Shown piece by piece: positions 37,465 through 45,806 of a DNA stretch of 64,000 nt; the stretch's first letter is position 1; each line of letters opens with the position of its first letter. Position numbers and translations under genes: made by a program. The DNA is from Pseudomonas sp. ML2-2023-3. GTDB taxonomy: Bacteria; Pseudomonadota; Gammaproteobacteria; Pseudomonadales; Pseudomonadaceae. The stretch spans positions 258,001 through 322,000 of the forward strand of contig NZ_CP146343.1 in the NCBI RefSeq assembly GCF_037055275.1, read 5' to 3'. Under the pieces are notes generated by a model. The model worked only from the letters and a program-made list of their open reading frames with translations. It had not been told where the DNA came from and did no database searches.

Positions 37465-39766
37465 ACGCTGGTTGCCCCGTGGCTTCATGATCCTGCTGGT
37501 GGCGGTGCTTGCACTCGCCGGCTGGCAATGGCGCCACGGCGCACCGCTGTCGGCCAACCTGATGGAACTGGTGCCAGGGGATTCACCGGATGCGCTGGAG
37601 CTGAGCGCAGAACAACGCATGCAGGAACCCCTGAACCGCGAAATGCTGGTGCTGGTGGGCAGTAGCGATCGCCAGCAAGCCATCGCCTCGGCTGAGCAAT
37701 TGGGCCAGCAGTGGCAAGCCAGCGGCCTGTTTGAAAAGGTGCAATGGAGCCTGCAGGCCGACCTCCCGGCGCTGCGTGATCAACTGCTGCGCGGCCGATT
37801 GGCAATGCTGTCTGCAGCCGACCGCACGCAACTGATTGAACACCCCGACGCCTTTATCCAGCAACGGGTACAAGCCCTGTTCGATCCCTTCACCGGGTTC
37901 AGCCTGGTGCCGAGCCAGGACGACTGGCTGGGTCTCACCGGGCGCATCCAGAACAGCCAGCCGCAGCGCGGTGCAGTGCAACTCGATATAGGCAGCGCAG
38001 CGCTGGTCGCCGAGGCCGACGGCAAACACTGGGTGCTGCTGCGCGCCCGTACCCAAGGCAATGCGTTTGACATGAAACTGCCGCTGCGGGTTGCCGAGCT
38101 GCTTGAGCATAGCCGTCAGCAGATCGCACCCCACGATGTGCAACTGCTCGCTGCCAGTGGCCTGCTCTACGCGGCCAGCGGGCAACAGCAAGCCACCCGC
38201 GAAATCACCTGGGTCGGCGGTGGAGCCACCGTCGGAATTCTACTGTTGTTACTGCTCGCGTTCCGGCGCTGGCGGGTGCTGCTGGCGTTTGTGCCCGTGC
38301 TGGTCGGCATGCTGTTTGGTGCCGTGGCCTGCGTCGCGTTCTTTGGCAGCATGCACGTGATGACGCTGGTACTGGGCTCCAGCCTGATCGGGGTGGCGGT
38401 GGATTACCCGCTGCATTACCTGTCCAAAAGCTGGAGCCTGAAACCCTGGCGCAGCTGGCCCGCCTTGCGCCTGACATTGCCCGGTTTAAGCCTGAGCCTG
38501 GCGACCAGTTGCATTGGTTATCTGGCACTGGCCTTCACCCCGTTCCCGGCGCTGACCCAAATCGCCATCTTCTCCGCCGCAGGCCTGGTCGGTGCTTACT
38601 TGAGCGCCGTATGCCTGCTGCCCGCGCTGCTCAAAGGTGTGGAACTGCGCCCTGCGCAATGGCCCCTGCGTATTGCGCAATCGCTGCTCGACGTGCGCGA
38701 AGCCTTGCTCAAACGCATCCCCACGCCAGCCTTGCTGGTTTTACTGCTGGGGTTTTGCGCGGCCGGTTTGTGGCAACTGACCACCAAGAACGACATTCGC
38801 CAATGGGTCGGCGCCCCACCGCAATTGATGGCCGAGGCACAGGCCATTGCACGGATTACCGGCTACCAGCCCACCAGCCAGTTTTTCCTGGTGCGGGCCG
38901 ACAACGAGCAGCAATTGCTTGAGCGCCAAACCGCCCTTGGCGAGCGTCTCGATCAGTTGGTGCACATGGGCAAGTTGCAGGGCTACCTGGCGCTGAACCA
39001 ATTGGTCAGCCTGCCCGGCGAGCAACAGCAATTGCGCAGTGCGCTGTCTCAGCTGGCGCAACATTGGCAGCCGCTGCTGGAGCTGGGCGTACCTGAAACC
39101 GCTCTGCAGGCCGAGGTTGCGCAATTGCAGGCCTTGCCCGAGCAACATATCGATGACGCGTTGAGCGGCCCGCTGGCCGAACCCTGGCGCGCACTCTGGC
39201 TAGGCAAGAACGCCGAAGGCGTTGCAGCCATGGTCAGCCTGCAAGGGTTGAGCAGTGCCAGTTTGCTGCGGGTGCAAGCGCAAGACCTGCCGGGCGTACA
39301 ACTGGTCGACCGCCTGGGCGACTTGAATAACGTATTCGCCGCAACGCAAATCAGCGCCGCCGAATTGAAGCTGCTGTCCTGTGCCTTGATCGTATTGCTG
39401 CTGATCGCTCCGTTCGGTTTTGGCGGTGCACTGCGCATCGTCGCACTGCCGCTGCTGGCCGCGCTGTGCAGCCTGGCAAGCCTGGGCTGGCTGGGTCAGC
39501 CGTTGACGCTGTTCAGCCTCTTCGGCCTGCTGCTGGTGACGGCGATCAGCGTCGATTACGCGATTTTGATGCGCGAGCAAATCGGCGGCGCCGCCGTCAG
39601 CCTGCTCGGCACCTTGCTGGCGGCATTGACCACATGGCTGTCGTTCGGCCTGCTGGCCGTGTCGAGCACACCTGCCGTCAGCAACTTCGGCTTGTCGGTC
39701 AGCCTGGGGCTGGCGTTCAGTTTTATCCTGGCGCCCTGGGCGGGCAGACAGGAGCACAGCCGATGA
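37433..39766 (+). CDS. MMPL/RND-family lipid exporter (ApeM-like)
   Basis: Large inner-membrane exporter, 777 residues, with the duplicated RND layout: one N-terminal helix, a periplasmic loop, six helices, a second loop, then helices to the end. Each half carries the MMPL-type aspartate in TM4: GVAVDYPLHYL near residue 324 and AISVDYAILM near residue 705. It would pump the pigment-lipid toward the LolA-like carrier. The start is GTG 37433, deep within the LolA-like gene, so translation is coupled. It ends in a 4-base overlap with the antiporter-like gene. Confidence 0.9.
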   Translation: MTRSSTILRNERWLPRGFMILLVAVLALAGWQWRHGAPLSANLMELVPGDSPDALELSAEQRMQEPLNREMLVLVGSSDRQQAIASAEQLGQQWQASGLFEKVQWSLQADLPALRDQLLRGRLAMLSAADRTQLIEHPDAFIQQRVQALFDPFTGFSLVPSQDDWLGLTGRIQNSQPQRGAVQLDIGSAALVAEADGKHWVLLRARTQGNAFDMKLPLRVAELLEHSRQQIAPHDVQLLAASGLLYAASGQQQATREITWVGGGATVGILLLLLLAFRRWRVLLAFVPVLVGMLFGAVACVAFFGSMHVMTLVLGSSLIGVAVDYPLHYLSKSWSLKPWRSWPALRLTLPGLSLSLATSCIGYLALAFTPFPALTQIAIFSAAGLVGAYLSAVCLLPALLKGVELRPAQWPLRIAQSLLDVREALLKRIPTPALLVLLLGFCAAGLWQLTTKNDIRQWVGAPPQLMAEAQAIARITGYQPTSQFFLVRADNEQQLLERQTALGERLDQLVHMGKLQGYLALNQLVSLPGEQQQLRSALSQLAQHWQPLLELGVPETALQAEVAQLQALPEQHIDDALSGPLAEPWRALWLGKNAEGVAAMVSLQGLSSASLLRVQAQDLPGVQLVDRLGDLNNVFAATQISAAELKLLSCALIVLLLIAPFGFGGALRIVALPLLAALCSLASLGWLGQPLTLFSLFGLLLVTAISVDYAILMREQIGGAAVSLLGTLLAALTTWLSFGLLAVSSTPAVSNFGLSVSLGLAFSFILAPWAGRQEHSR

Positions 39767-40926
39767 TGACAGCCCTGTTCTGGCTGCTGGCCCTGGCCCT
39801 GTTTGCCTTGGCCACCCGCGTGGGCCGTCATTTCGGCGTGATTCCGATTGTCAGCCAGTTATTGCTGGCATCCATCGTCCTGCCGCTGTTGATGCTGTTC
39901 TGGATCGAACCGCACTGGCAGCTTGACGGCGCCCAACTGGTCGCGCCGGTCTGGCTCAAAAGCCTGTACAGCCTGAGTTTTGCCCTGTTGCTGGGCACCA
40001 TTTTGAGCGACGTGATTGATCTGCGCCTTGATCGCCAGAGTGTAAAGATCGCCCTGCCCAGCTTTGCCGTGCCCTTCGCCTGCGGGCTGGCCTGCGCCGT
40101 CTGGCTGCTGCCTGAACAACCCTGGTTGAGTTCACTGGCGGTGGGCCTGGTGTTTGCCATCACCGCGATCCCGGTGTTGTACCTGTACTTGCGCCACATC
40201 GATTACCCGCCCGCCGCCACTCGGCGCCTGGTGCAAAGCGCGATCCTTATCGACCTCACATGCTGGACCCTGTTTGGCCTGGCCCAGGGCAGCCTGGACC
40301 TGAGCAGTTTGCTGCTGCCCCTGGCCGGTGCCCTGCTGCCGCTGCTGTTGCGCGCCCTGCGTATCCGTCAGCCGTTGTGTTACAGCCTGAGCTTTTTTGC
40401 CTTGCTGGTGGTGGCCGAACATTACCGACTCAATGCCCTTATTTTCGGCGTCGGCTATTTGATCTGCATGGCGTGGCTCAAGGTGAAGCTGGTCATGCCG
40501 TTAAACGCTGTATGGCTGGAACGCTTGCAGACCACGTTGGCGATCCCGCTGATCCTCACGTTCGGCATTGTGCAAATCAATGTTCACAGCGCCCTGAGCG
40601 ACATCAGCCTGCTGCAACTGACCGCACTATTGCTGCTGCCGATGGTCAGTAAGCTGCTGGGTAACTGGCTCGGGGTGAGCTGGGCCACGCCGACGTTTGC
40701 CGGGGCCAGCAAATGGCGTGAAAGCCTGTTACTGAACATTCGCGGATTGAGCGAAATCGTCTTCCTCAACCTGCTGCTGCAACAACAACTCATCAGCCCC
40801 GCGCTGTACTTTGCGCTGATGTTGATGAGCCTGATCGCTACGCTGTTACCGGCGTTGGCGGGCATGAGTAAACCCCCTTTGAAGTCTGCCGTAGTACCCG
40901 GCAAGGAGCGCCTGTGTCAGGAATAG
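39763..40926 (+). CDS. CPA2-type cation/proton antiporter-like membrane protein
   Basis: A 387-residue protein with about eleven transmembrane helices that resembles the membrane domain of KefB/NapA-type Na+/H+ or K+/H+ exchangers: LLGTILSDVIDLRLDRQSV, FAITAIPVLYLYLRHI and RESLLLNIRGLSEIVFLNLLL align with conserved exchanger segments. The family's paired acidic ion-site motif is not obvious, and the C-terminal RCK domain is absent, so transport activity is uncertain. ATG 39763 overlaps the exporter stop by 4 bases. It is not among the core proteins I recall for the E. coli or Vibrio aryl polyene loci. It could supply an ion gradient or have been recruited for pigment handling. Confidence 0.7.
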   Translation: MMTALFWLLALALFALATRVGRHFGVIPIVSQLLLASIVLPLLMLFWIEPHWQLDGAQLVAPVWLKSLYSLSFALLLGTILSDVIDLRLDRQSVKIALPSFAVPFACGLACAVWLLPEQPWLSSLAVGLVFAITAIPVLYLYLRHIDYPPAATRRLVQSAILIDLTCWTLFGLAQGSLDLSSLLLPLAGALLPLLLRALRIRQPLCYSLSFFALLVVAEHYRLNALIFGVGYLICMAWLKVKLVMPLNAVWLERLQTTLAIPLILTFGIVQINVHSALSDISLLQLTALLLLPMVSKLLGNWLGVSWATPTFAGASKWRESLLLNIRGLSEIVFLNLLLQQQLISPALYFALMLMSLIATLLPALAGMSKPPLKSAVVPGKERLCQE

Positions 40927-42161
40927 AAATGGAACGTCGTCAGGTTGTCGTGATTGGCGCAGGGCCGTCCGGCGCCATCGCTTCGGCCTTGCTCAAACAC
41001 AAGGGCCACGATGTGTTGATCATCGAGCGCCAACACTTCCCGCGCTTTTCCATTGGTGAAAGTCTGCTGTCGCACTGCATCGACTTCATCGAAGAAGCGG
41101 GCATGCTGGAAGCGGTACAAGCGGCCGGTTTCCAGCTCAAAAACGGCGCCGCCTTCGCCTGGGGCGAGCAATACAGCGCCTTCGATTTTGGTGACACGTT
41201 CAGCAACGGCAAACCCACCACCTTTCAGGTGCAACGCGCCGATTTCGACAAGCTGCTGGCCGATCAGGCCGCCTTGCAAGGTGTTGAAATCCGCTACGGC
41301 CAGACCGTGATCGCCACCGATGTTGAACGGGACAGACCGTTGCTGGACATTGAACGCGAAGACGGCAGCCGCTATCAGCTCGAAACCGACTTTATCCTCG
41401 ACGCCAGCGGCTATGGCCGCGTGCTCCCGCGCTTGCTCGATCTTGAAGCGCCGTCGAATTTCCCGGTGCGCCAGGCCGTATTTACCCACGTTGAAGACCG
41501 CATTGATTGCGACGGTTTTGATCGCAACAAAATCCTCGTGACCACCCATCCGACCCAGCGCGATATCTGGTTCTGGAGCATTCCGTTCAGCAATGGCCGC
41601 TGCTCGGTGGGCGTGGTCGCGGCAGCTGAACATTTTGCCGGGCGCAGCGAAAACCTCGACGAGTGCCTGCGCAGCTTCATCGACGAGACCCCTAGCCTGC
41701 AACGCGTGCTGGCCAATGCTGTGTGGGACACTGCGGCGCGTACCATCGGCGGCTACTCGGCCAACGTCAAAACCCTGCACGGCCCTGGCTTTGCGCTACT
41801 GGGCAATGCCGCCGAGTTCCTCGATCCGGTGTTCTCTTCGGGCGTGACCATTGCCATGCGCTCGGCCAGCATGGCCGCTGGCGTACTGCACCGTCAGTTG
41901 CAAGGCGAGGCCGTGGACTGGCAAGCCGAGTTTGCCGAACCGCTCAAGCGCGGGGTCGACACCTTCCGCTGCTACGTCGAAGGCTGGTACGCCGGCACCT
42001 TCCAGGACGTGATCTTCCACCCTGACAGCTCGCCACAGATCCGCCGTATGATCAGTTCGATCCTGGCGGGCTATGCCTGGGATGAAAACAACCCGTTTGT
42101 CAGCGAACCCAAGCGCCGTTTGCGCATGCTGTCGGACATTTGCGCTACGGAGTCGCCATGA
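40914..42161 (+). CDS. FAD-dependent oxidoreductase, halogenase-like
   Basis: A 415-residue flavoprotein of the tryptophan-halogenase/geranylgeranyl-reductase superfamily. The FAD-binding VIGAGPSGAIASALL is at residues 12-26, the GES motif at PRFSIGESLL, the halogenase signature WxWxIP is present as W219-F-W-S-I-P224, and K76 (QLKNGAAFAWG) sits where flavin halogenases have the catalytic lysine. The second flavin motif is LLGNAAEFLDPVFSSG. In xanthomonadins the aryl ring is brominated, so ring halogenation or hydroxylation is plausible. GTG 40914 is chosen over ATG 40929 because AAGGAG precedes it at 40903-40908. Confidence 0.83.
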   Translation: MSGIEMERRQVVVIGAGPSGAIASALLKHKGHDVLIIERQHFPRFSIGESLLSHCIDFIEEAGMLEAVQAAGFQLKNGAAFAWGEQYSAFDFGDTFSNGKPTTFQVQRADFDKLLADQAALQGVEIRYGQTVIATDVERDRPLLDIEREDGSRYQLETDFILDASGYGRVLPRLLDLEAPSNFPVRQAVFTHVEDRIDCDGFDRNKILVTTHPTQRDIWFWSIPFSNGRCSVGVVAAAEHFAGRSENLDECLRSFIDETPSLQRVLANAVWDTAARTIGGYSANVKTLHGPGFALLGNAAEFLDPVFSSGVTIAMRSASMAAGVLHRQLQGEAVDWQAEFAEPLKRGVDTFRCYVEGWYAGTFQDVIFHPDSSPQIRRMISSILAGYAWDENNPFVSEPKRRLRMLSDICATESP

Positions 42162-42913
42162 AACCTCTGAGCGATACCTACGTTGAAGAAACCCGTCTGG
42201 GCTTCTGGTTTTTGCGCAGCCACACCTGGCAGCACCATGTGCTGCGGGTGGCCATCAATGACCTGCGCAGCCTGTTCAGTGAAGAGCTGCCAAGCGCGCC
42301 GGTGATTCTCGATGCCGGCTGCGGCCAGGGAAAATCGTTCCAGTATCTGCATAAAACCTTCACCCCCACGCGTCTGGTTGGCCTGGATGCCGATCCGCTG
42401 AGCCTGCAATTGAGCGCAGAAGAAGCCCGGCGTCAGGGTATCGACATCGAACTGATCGGCAGCGACTGCGCCGAACTTGACGTGCCGGATGCCAGTGTCG
42501 ACATCCTGTTCTGCCACCAGACCTTCCACCATCTGGTGCAGCAGGACCGGGCACTGGCCGAGTTTTACCGGGTGCTCAAACCGGGGGGGTACTTGCTGTT
42601 TGCCGAGTCCACCGAAGCCTACATCGACACCTGGGTGATCCGCTGGTTGTTCCGCCACCCCATGCATGTGCAGAAAAGCGCGGAGCAATACCTGGACATG
42701 ATCCGTGATCAGGGTTTTGAATTCGGTCCGCAAAACGTCTCATACCCCTACCTGTGGTGGAGCCGCTCCAAGGATTTCGGCCTGCTGGAGCGCTTGGGCG
42801 TGCTCAAGCCAAAACCGGTAGGGCAACGGGAGGAAACCCTGGTCAACGTGGTGGCGCGCAAGCCCCAATCCCCTGTGGGAGCGGATTTACTCGCGACAGG
42901 ATCGCTGCGGTGA
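42158..42913 (+). CDS. Class I SAM-dependent methyltransferase, REP-extended C-terminus
   Basis: A 251-residue methyltransferase with SAM motif I LDAGCGQGKSF, the acidic LVGLDADPLS and motif IV-like DILFCHQTFHHL. In aryl polyenes the ring or its oxygen is often methylated, the likely job here. Start at ATG 42158 with 4-base overlap to the flavoprotein gene. The last 13 residues (after VNVVARKPQS) are encoded by the left half of the REP element at 42874-42960, so the native C-terminus has been replaced or lengthened. The body of the protein is intact. Confidence 0.87.
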   Translation: MKPLSDTYVEETRLGFWFLRSHTWQHHVLRVAINDLRSLFSEELPSAPVILDAGCGQGKSFQYLHKTFTPTRLVGLDADPLSLQLSAEEARRQGIDIELIGSDCAELDVPDASVDILFCHQTFHHLVQQDRALAEFYRVLKPGGYLLFAESTEAYIDTWVIRWLFRHPMHVQKSAEQYLDMIRDQGFEFGPQNVSYPYLWWSRSKDFGLLERLGVLKPKPVGQREETLVNVVARKPQSPVGADLLATGSLR

Positions 42914-42960
42914 ATCCGTTGAACCGAGTTGCCTGCATCGCGAGCAAGCCCGCTCCCACA
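42874..42960. repeat. REP/BIME-like element, GTGGGAGC family, copy 2, at a gene junction
   Basis: TGTGGGAGCGG at 42874-42884 and the inverted CGCTCCCACA ending at 42960 bound an 87-base element related to the one at 22998-23083 (both also carry ATCGCGAGCAAGCCCGCTCCCAC). It spans the methyltransferase stop and either encodes or abuts the N-terminus of the following lipoprotein gene. Confidence 0.9.
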
Positions 42961-42966
42961 CGGATA

Positions 42967-43437
42967 ATGTTTGTGTGGTTGTTGATGTGCATGCTGCTCA
43001 GTAGCTGCACCAGCTTGCCGCTGCCCAGGCACACCCCAACCCTGGCCTTGCCCATGCAGTTGCATATCCAGCGTGAACACGCCGATGAGCGTCAGGACTG
43101 GTTACTGGTGATTCAGCAGGAAAATGCCGGGCTGCGCTGGTCGTTGATGGACCCGCTGGGCATTCCTCTGGCACGTCAATTGTTGCAGGACGGCACCTGG
43201 CACGCCGATGGTCTGTTGCCGCCCAATCCCGAAGCCCGCGAGCTGTTCGCGGCGTTATTGTTTGCACTGACACCTGCGGCTGAATTGTCGGTTAATTATC
43301 CACAGGCAACCGCTGAACCTGATCGGCGCTTCATGGAACAGCGCTGGCAAGTGCAGTACCTGCAACCCCGGGTCTTTCGTATCGATATGAAGGGCGATCT
43401 GCACTACCGGATCAGCCCGCTGGAGGCCGCCCCATGA
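42967..43437 (+). CDS. DUF3261-type lipoprotein (ApeN-like)
   Basis: Small outer-membrane lipoprotein candidate found in aryl polyene clusters. From ATG 42967 it is 156 residues: signal sequence MFVWLLMCMLLSS followed by the lipobox cysteine (LLSSC, Cys14), then a soluble domain with QQENAGLRWSLMDPLGIPLARQ. A GTG at 42910 is in frame, gives the 4-base overlap usual in this operon and would add 19 residues encoded by the REP element; I prefer the internal ATG because the signal peptide is then normal, but the ribosome-binding site before it (ACACGGATA) is poor. It overlaps the next ketosynthase gene by 4 bases. Confidence 0.78.
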   Translation: MFVWLLMCMLLSSCTSLPLPRHTPTLALPMQLHIQREHADERQDWLLVIQQENAGLRWSLMDPLGIPLARQLLQDGTWHADGLLPPNPEARELFAALLFALTPAAELSVNYPQATAEPDRRFMEQRWQVQYLQPRVFRIDMKGDLHYRISPLEAAP

Positions 43438-44621
43438 CTGCTTACCTCAATGCCCTGGGCGTGGTCTGTTCGCTGGGTCGCGGCACCGATGAAGTCGCGC
43501 GCAAGCTGTTTGCCGGTGACTGCTCCGGCATGCAGCGTCAAAGCGGCTGGGTGCCCGAGCGCTCAATCACCCTCGGCGCGGTCAGTGGCGAGCTGCCTGC
43601 AATTGCGGCTGAACTCAGCCCGCAATGCAGTCGCAACAATCAGTTGCTGCTCGACGCTGCGTTGCAGATCAAAGACGACATCGAACAGGCGATCCAGACG
43701 TTCGGCCGCGAGCGCATTGCCGTTGTGCTGGGCACCAGCACCTCGGGCATCGATGAAGCCAGCCGTGGCATTGCCCACTACTTGCAACATCAACAGTTCC
43801 CCGGCGATTACGACTATCAGCAGCAAGAGCTGAGCGCACCGGCCACGTTTCTGGCCGACTGGCTGAACATCAACGGGCCGACCTATGTGATTTCTACCGC
43901 CTGCACCTCCAGCGCCCGCGCCCTGATGAGTGCCCAGCGACTGCTGGACATGAACCTGTGCGACGTGGTGCTGTGCGGCGGTGTCGACACGCTGTGCAAA
44001 CTCACGCTCAACGGCTTTTCATCGCTGGAAGCCGTGTCGGATGAACGCTGCAACCCCTTTTCGGTGAACCGCCACGGCATCAATATCGGGGAGGCGGCGG
44101 TGCTGTTTGTGATGAGCAAGCAACCCGCGGGCACTCACTCCATCGCCCTGCTCGGCGCGGGCGCCAGCAGTGATGCGCATCATATTTCCGCCCCTGAACC
44201 CTCCGGGCGCGGCGCAGCTCAAGCCATGCACAAGGCCCTGGGTCGTGCGGGTCTGCAGCCCGCGCACATCGGCTATCTGAACCTGCATGGCACCGCCACC
44301 CTGCACAACGACGCGATGGAAAGCCACGCCGTGACACAGGTCTTCCCCCAAGGCGTGCCGTGCTCTTCGACCAAACCCATGACCGGCCACACCCTGGGTG
44401 CGGCAGGGGCACTGGAGGCCGCCTTTTGCTGGCTGAGCCTGACCCACGGCGATGCCCTGCCCCCGCACGTCTGGGACGGTCAACCCGACCCGGTGCTGCC
44501 TGCGCTGAACTGGGTAACGCCCGGCCAGACCCTGGCACCGGCGCCACAACGCTGCCTGATGAGCAACTCGTTTGCCTTCGGCGGCAATAACGTCAGCCTT
44601 ATTATCGGAGACGCCCCATGA
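43434..44621 (+). CDS. Beta-ketoacyl-ACP synthase (ApeO-like)
   Basis: Condensing enzyme of the KAS II/FabF class, 395 residues. The catalytic triad is complete: Cys157 (STACTSSARAL), His285 (NLHGTAT) and His319 (STKPMTGHTLGAAG). It should extend the polyene chain with malonyl-ACP units, paired with the short cysteine-less protein at 28949 or with the other ketosynthase at 45806. Four-base overlaps join it to both neighbours. Confidence 0.92.
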   Translation: MTAYLNALGVVCSLGRGTDEVARKLFAGDCSGMQRQSGWVPERSITLGAVSGELPAIAAELSPQCSRNNQLLLDAALQIKDDIEQAIQTFGRERIAVVLGTSTSGIDEASRGIAHYLQHQQFPGDYDYQQQELSAPATFLADWLNINGPTYVISTACTSSARALMSAQRLLDMNLCDVVLCGGVDTLCKLTLNGFSSLEAVSDERCNPFSVNRHGINIGEAAVLFVMSKQPAGTHSIALLGAGASSDAHHISAPEPSGRGAAQAMHKALGRAGLQPAHIGYLNLHGTATLHNDAMESHAVTQVFPQGVPCSSTKPMTGHTLGAAGALEAAFCWLSLTHGDALPPHVWDGQPDPVLPALNWVTPGQTLAPAPQRCLMSNSFAFGGNNVSLIIGDAP

Positions 44622-45085
44622 TTGATTGGCCGCTCGCCGAACTGCTGCCCCACGCTGGCGACATGATCCTCATCGATCAGGTGCTGGCGTTTGATGAAGA
44701 GCAGATTCAAACCTGTCTCACCGTGAACGCAGGCGGTTTGTTCAACCGCGAAGACGGCAGCCTGCCCGCGTGGGTGGGCGTTGAGCTGATGGCGCAAAGC
44801 GTCGCTGCCTACGCCGGTTGCCACGCCCGCCTGCAAGGCCGTCCCGTGGCGCTGGGCTTTTTGCTCGGCACCCGCAAATTTGAATGCAACGTCGAACACT
44901 TTCCCCTCGGTGCCCAACTGCACATCCACGCGCTGCGCTCGCTGGAAGACGACAACGGCATGGGCGTGTTCGAGTGTCACCTCACCGGCCCCGGCATCCG
45001 TGCCAGCGCCCGCCTGAACGTATTCCGTCCGCCCCAGGCTGAAAACTACCTTGCTCAAGCATCCCAGGAGACCCGCCATGACTGA
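44618..45085 (+). CDS. Hot-dog 3-hydroxyacyl-ACP dehydratase (ApeP-like)
   Basis: A 155-residue FabA/FabZ-like protein starting MIDWPLAELLPHAGDMILIDQVL; HAGDM carries the catalytic His and VGVELMAQSVAAYAG the Glu-containing second motif of this fold. It would create the conjugated double bonds of the polyene after ketoreduction. Together with the hot-dog domain fused to the ligase it gives the locus two dehydratases. It overlaps the ketosynthase by 4 bases and the ketoreductase by 8. Confidence 0.9.
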   Translation: MIDWPLAELLPHAGDMILIDQVLAFDEEQIQTCLTVNAGGLFNREDGSLPAWVGVELMAQSVAAYAGCHARLQGRPVALGFLLGTRKFECNVEHFPLGAQLHIHALRSLEDDNGMGVFECHLTGPGIRASARLNVFRPPQAENYLAQASQETRHD

Positions 45086-45806
45086 CTCCATTTTGGTCAC
45101 AGGCTCCAGCCGTGGCATCGGCCGCGCCATTGCCCTGCGTCTGGCCCAAGCCGGTTTTGACCTGGTGCTGCATTGCCGCAGTGGCCGCAGTGAAGCCGAC
45201 GCCGTCATGGCTGAAGTCCAGGCATTGGGCCGCAGCGCACGGGTGCTGCAATTCGACGTGTCGGATCGCGCCCAATGCAAAGCCATGCTCGAAGCCGATG
45301 TTGAAACCCACGGTGCCTATTACGGCGTCGTGCTCAACGCCGGGCTGACCCGCGACGGGGCGTTCCCGGCCCTGAGCGAAGACGATTGGGACGTCGTGAT
45401 GCGCACCAACCTCGACGGTTTCTACAACGTGCTGCACCCGGTCATGATGCCCATGATCCGTCGCCGTGCTGCCGGACGCATCGTCTGCATCACTTCGGTA
45501 TCGGGCCTGATCGGCAATCGCGGCCAGGTCAACTACAGCGCCTCCAAGGCGGGTTTGATCGGCGCCGCCAAGGCCCTGGCCATCGAACTGGGCAAACGCA
45601 AAATCACCGTCAACTGCGTTGCGCCGGGGTTGATCAACACCGCCATGCTCGACGAAAACGTACCGGTAGAAGACCTGATGAAAATGATCCCCGCCCAACG
45701 CATGGGCACCCCGGAAGAAGTCGCCGGGGCGGTTAACTTTTTGATGTCGGCCGAAGCGGGTTACATCACCCGTCAGGTGCTGGCCGTCAATGGAGGCCTG
45801 TGCTGA
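45078..45806 (+). CDS. 3-oxoacyl-ACP reductase, FabG-type (ApeQ-like)
   Basis: NADPH-dependent short-chain reductase, 242 residues, with the cofactor motif VTGSSRGIGRA, NAGLT, and the catalytic Ser-Tyr-Lys set (ITSVSGLIG and NYSASKAGL). It reduces the beta-keto group each cycle. ATG 45078 is chosen because AGGAGACCC precedes it; the frame opens 27 bases earlier inside the dehydratase gene. Its stop TGA shares one base with the ATG of the next gene. Confidence 0.93.
   Translation: MTDSILVTGSSRGIGRAIALRLAQAGFDLVLHCRSGRSEADAVMAEVQALGRSARVLQFDVSDRAQCKAMLEADVETHGAYYGVVLNAGLTRDGAFPALSEDDWDVVMRTNLDGFYNVLHPVMMPMIRRRAAGRIVCITSVSGLIGNRGQVNYSASKAGLIGAAKALAIELGKRKITVNCVAPGLINTAMLDENVPVEDLMKMIPAQRMGTPEEVAGAVNFLMSAEAGYITRQVLAVNGGLC

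Noticed and set aside
42754..42966. Longer N-terminus for the DUF3261 lipoprotein beginning inside the methyltransferase gene
   Set aside because: It would hide the lipoprotein signal behind about 70 residues translated from another gene's frame and from the REP element.
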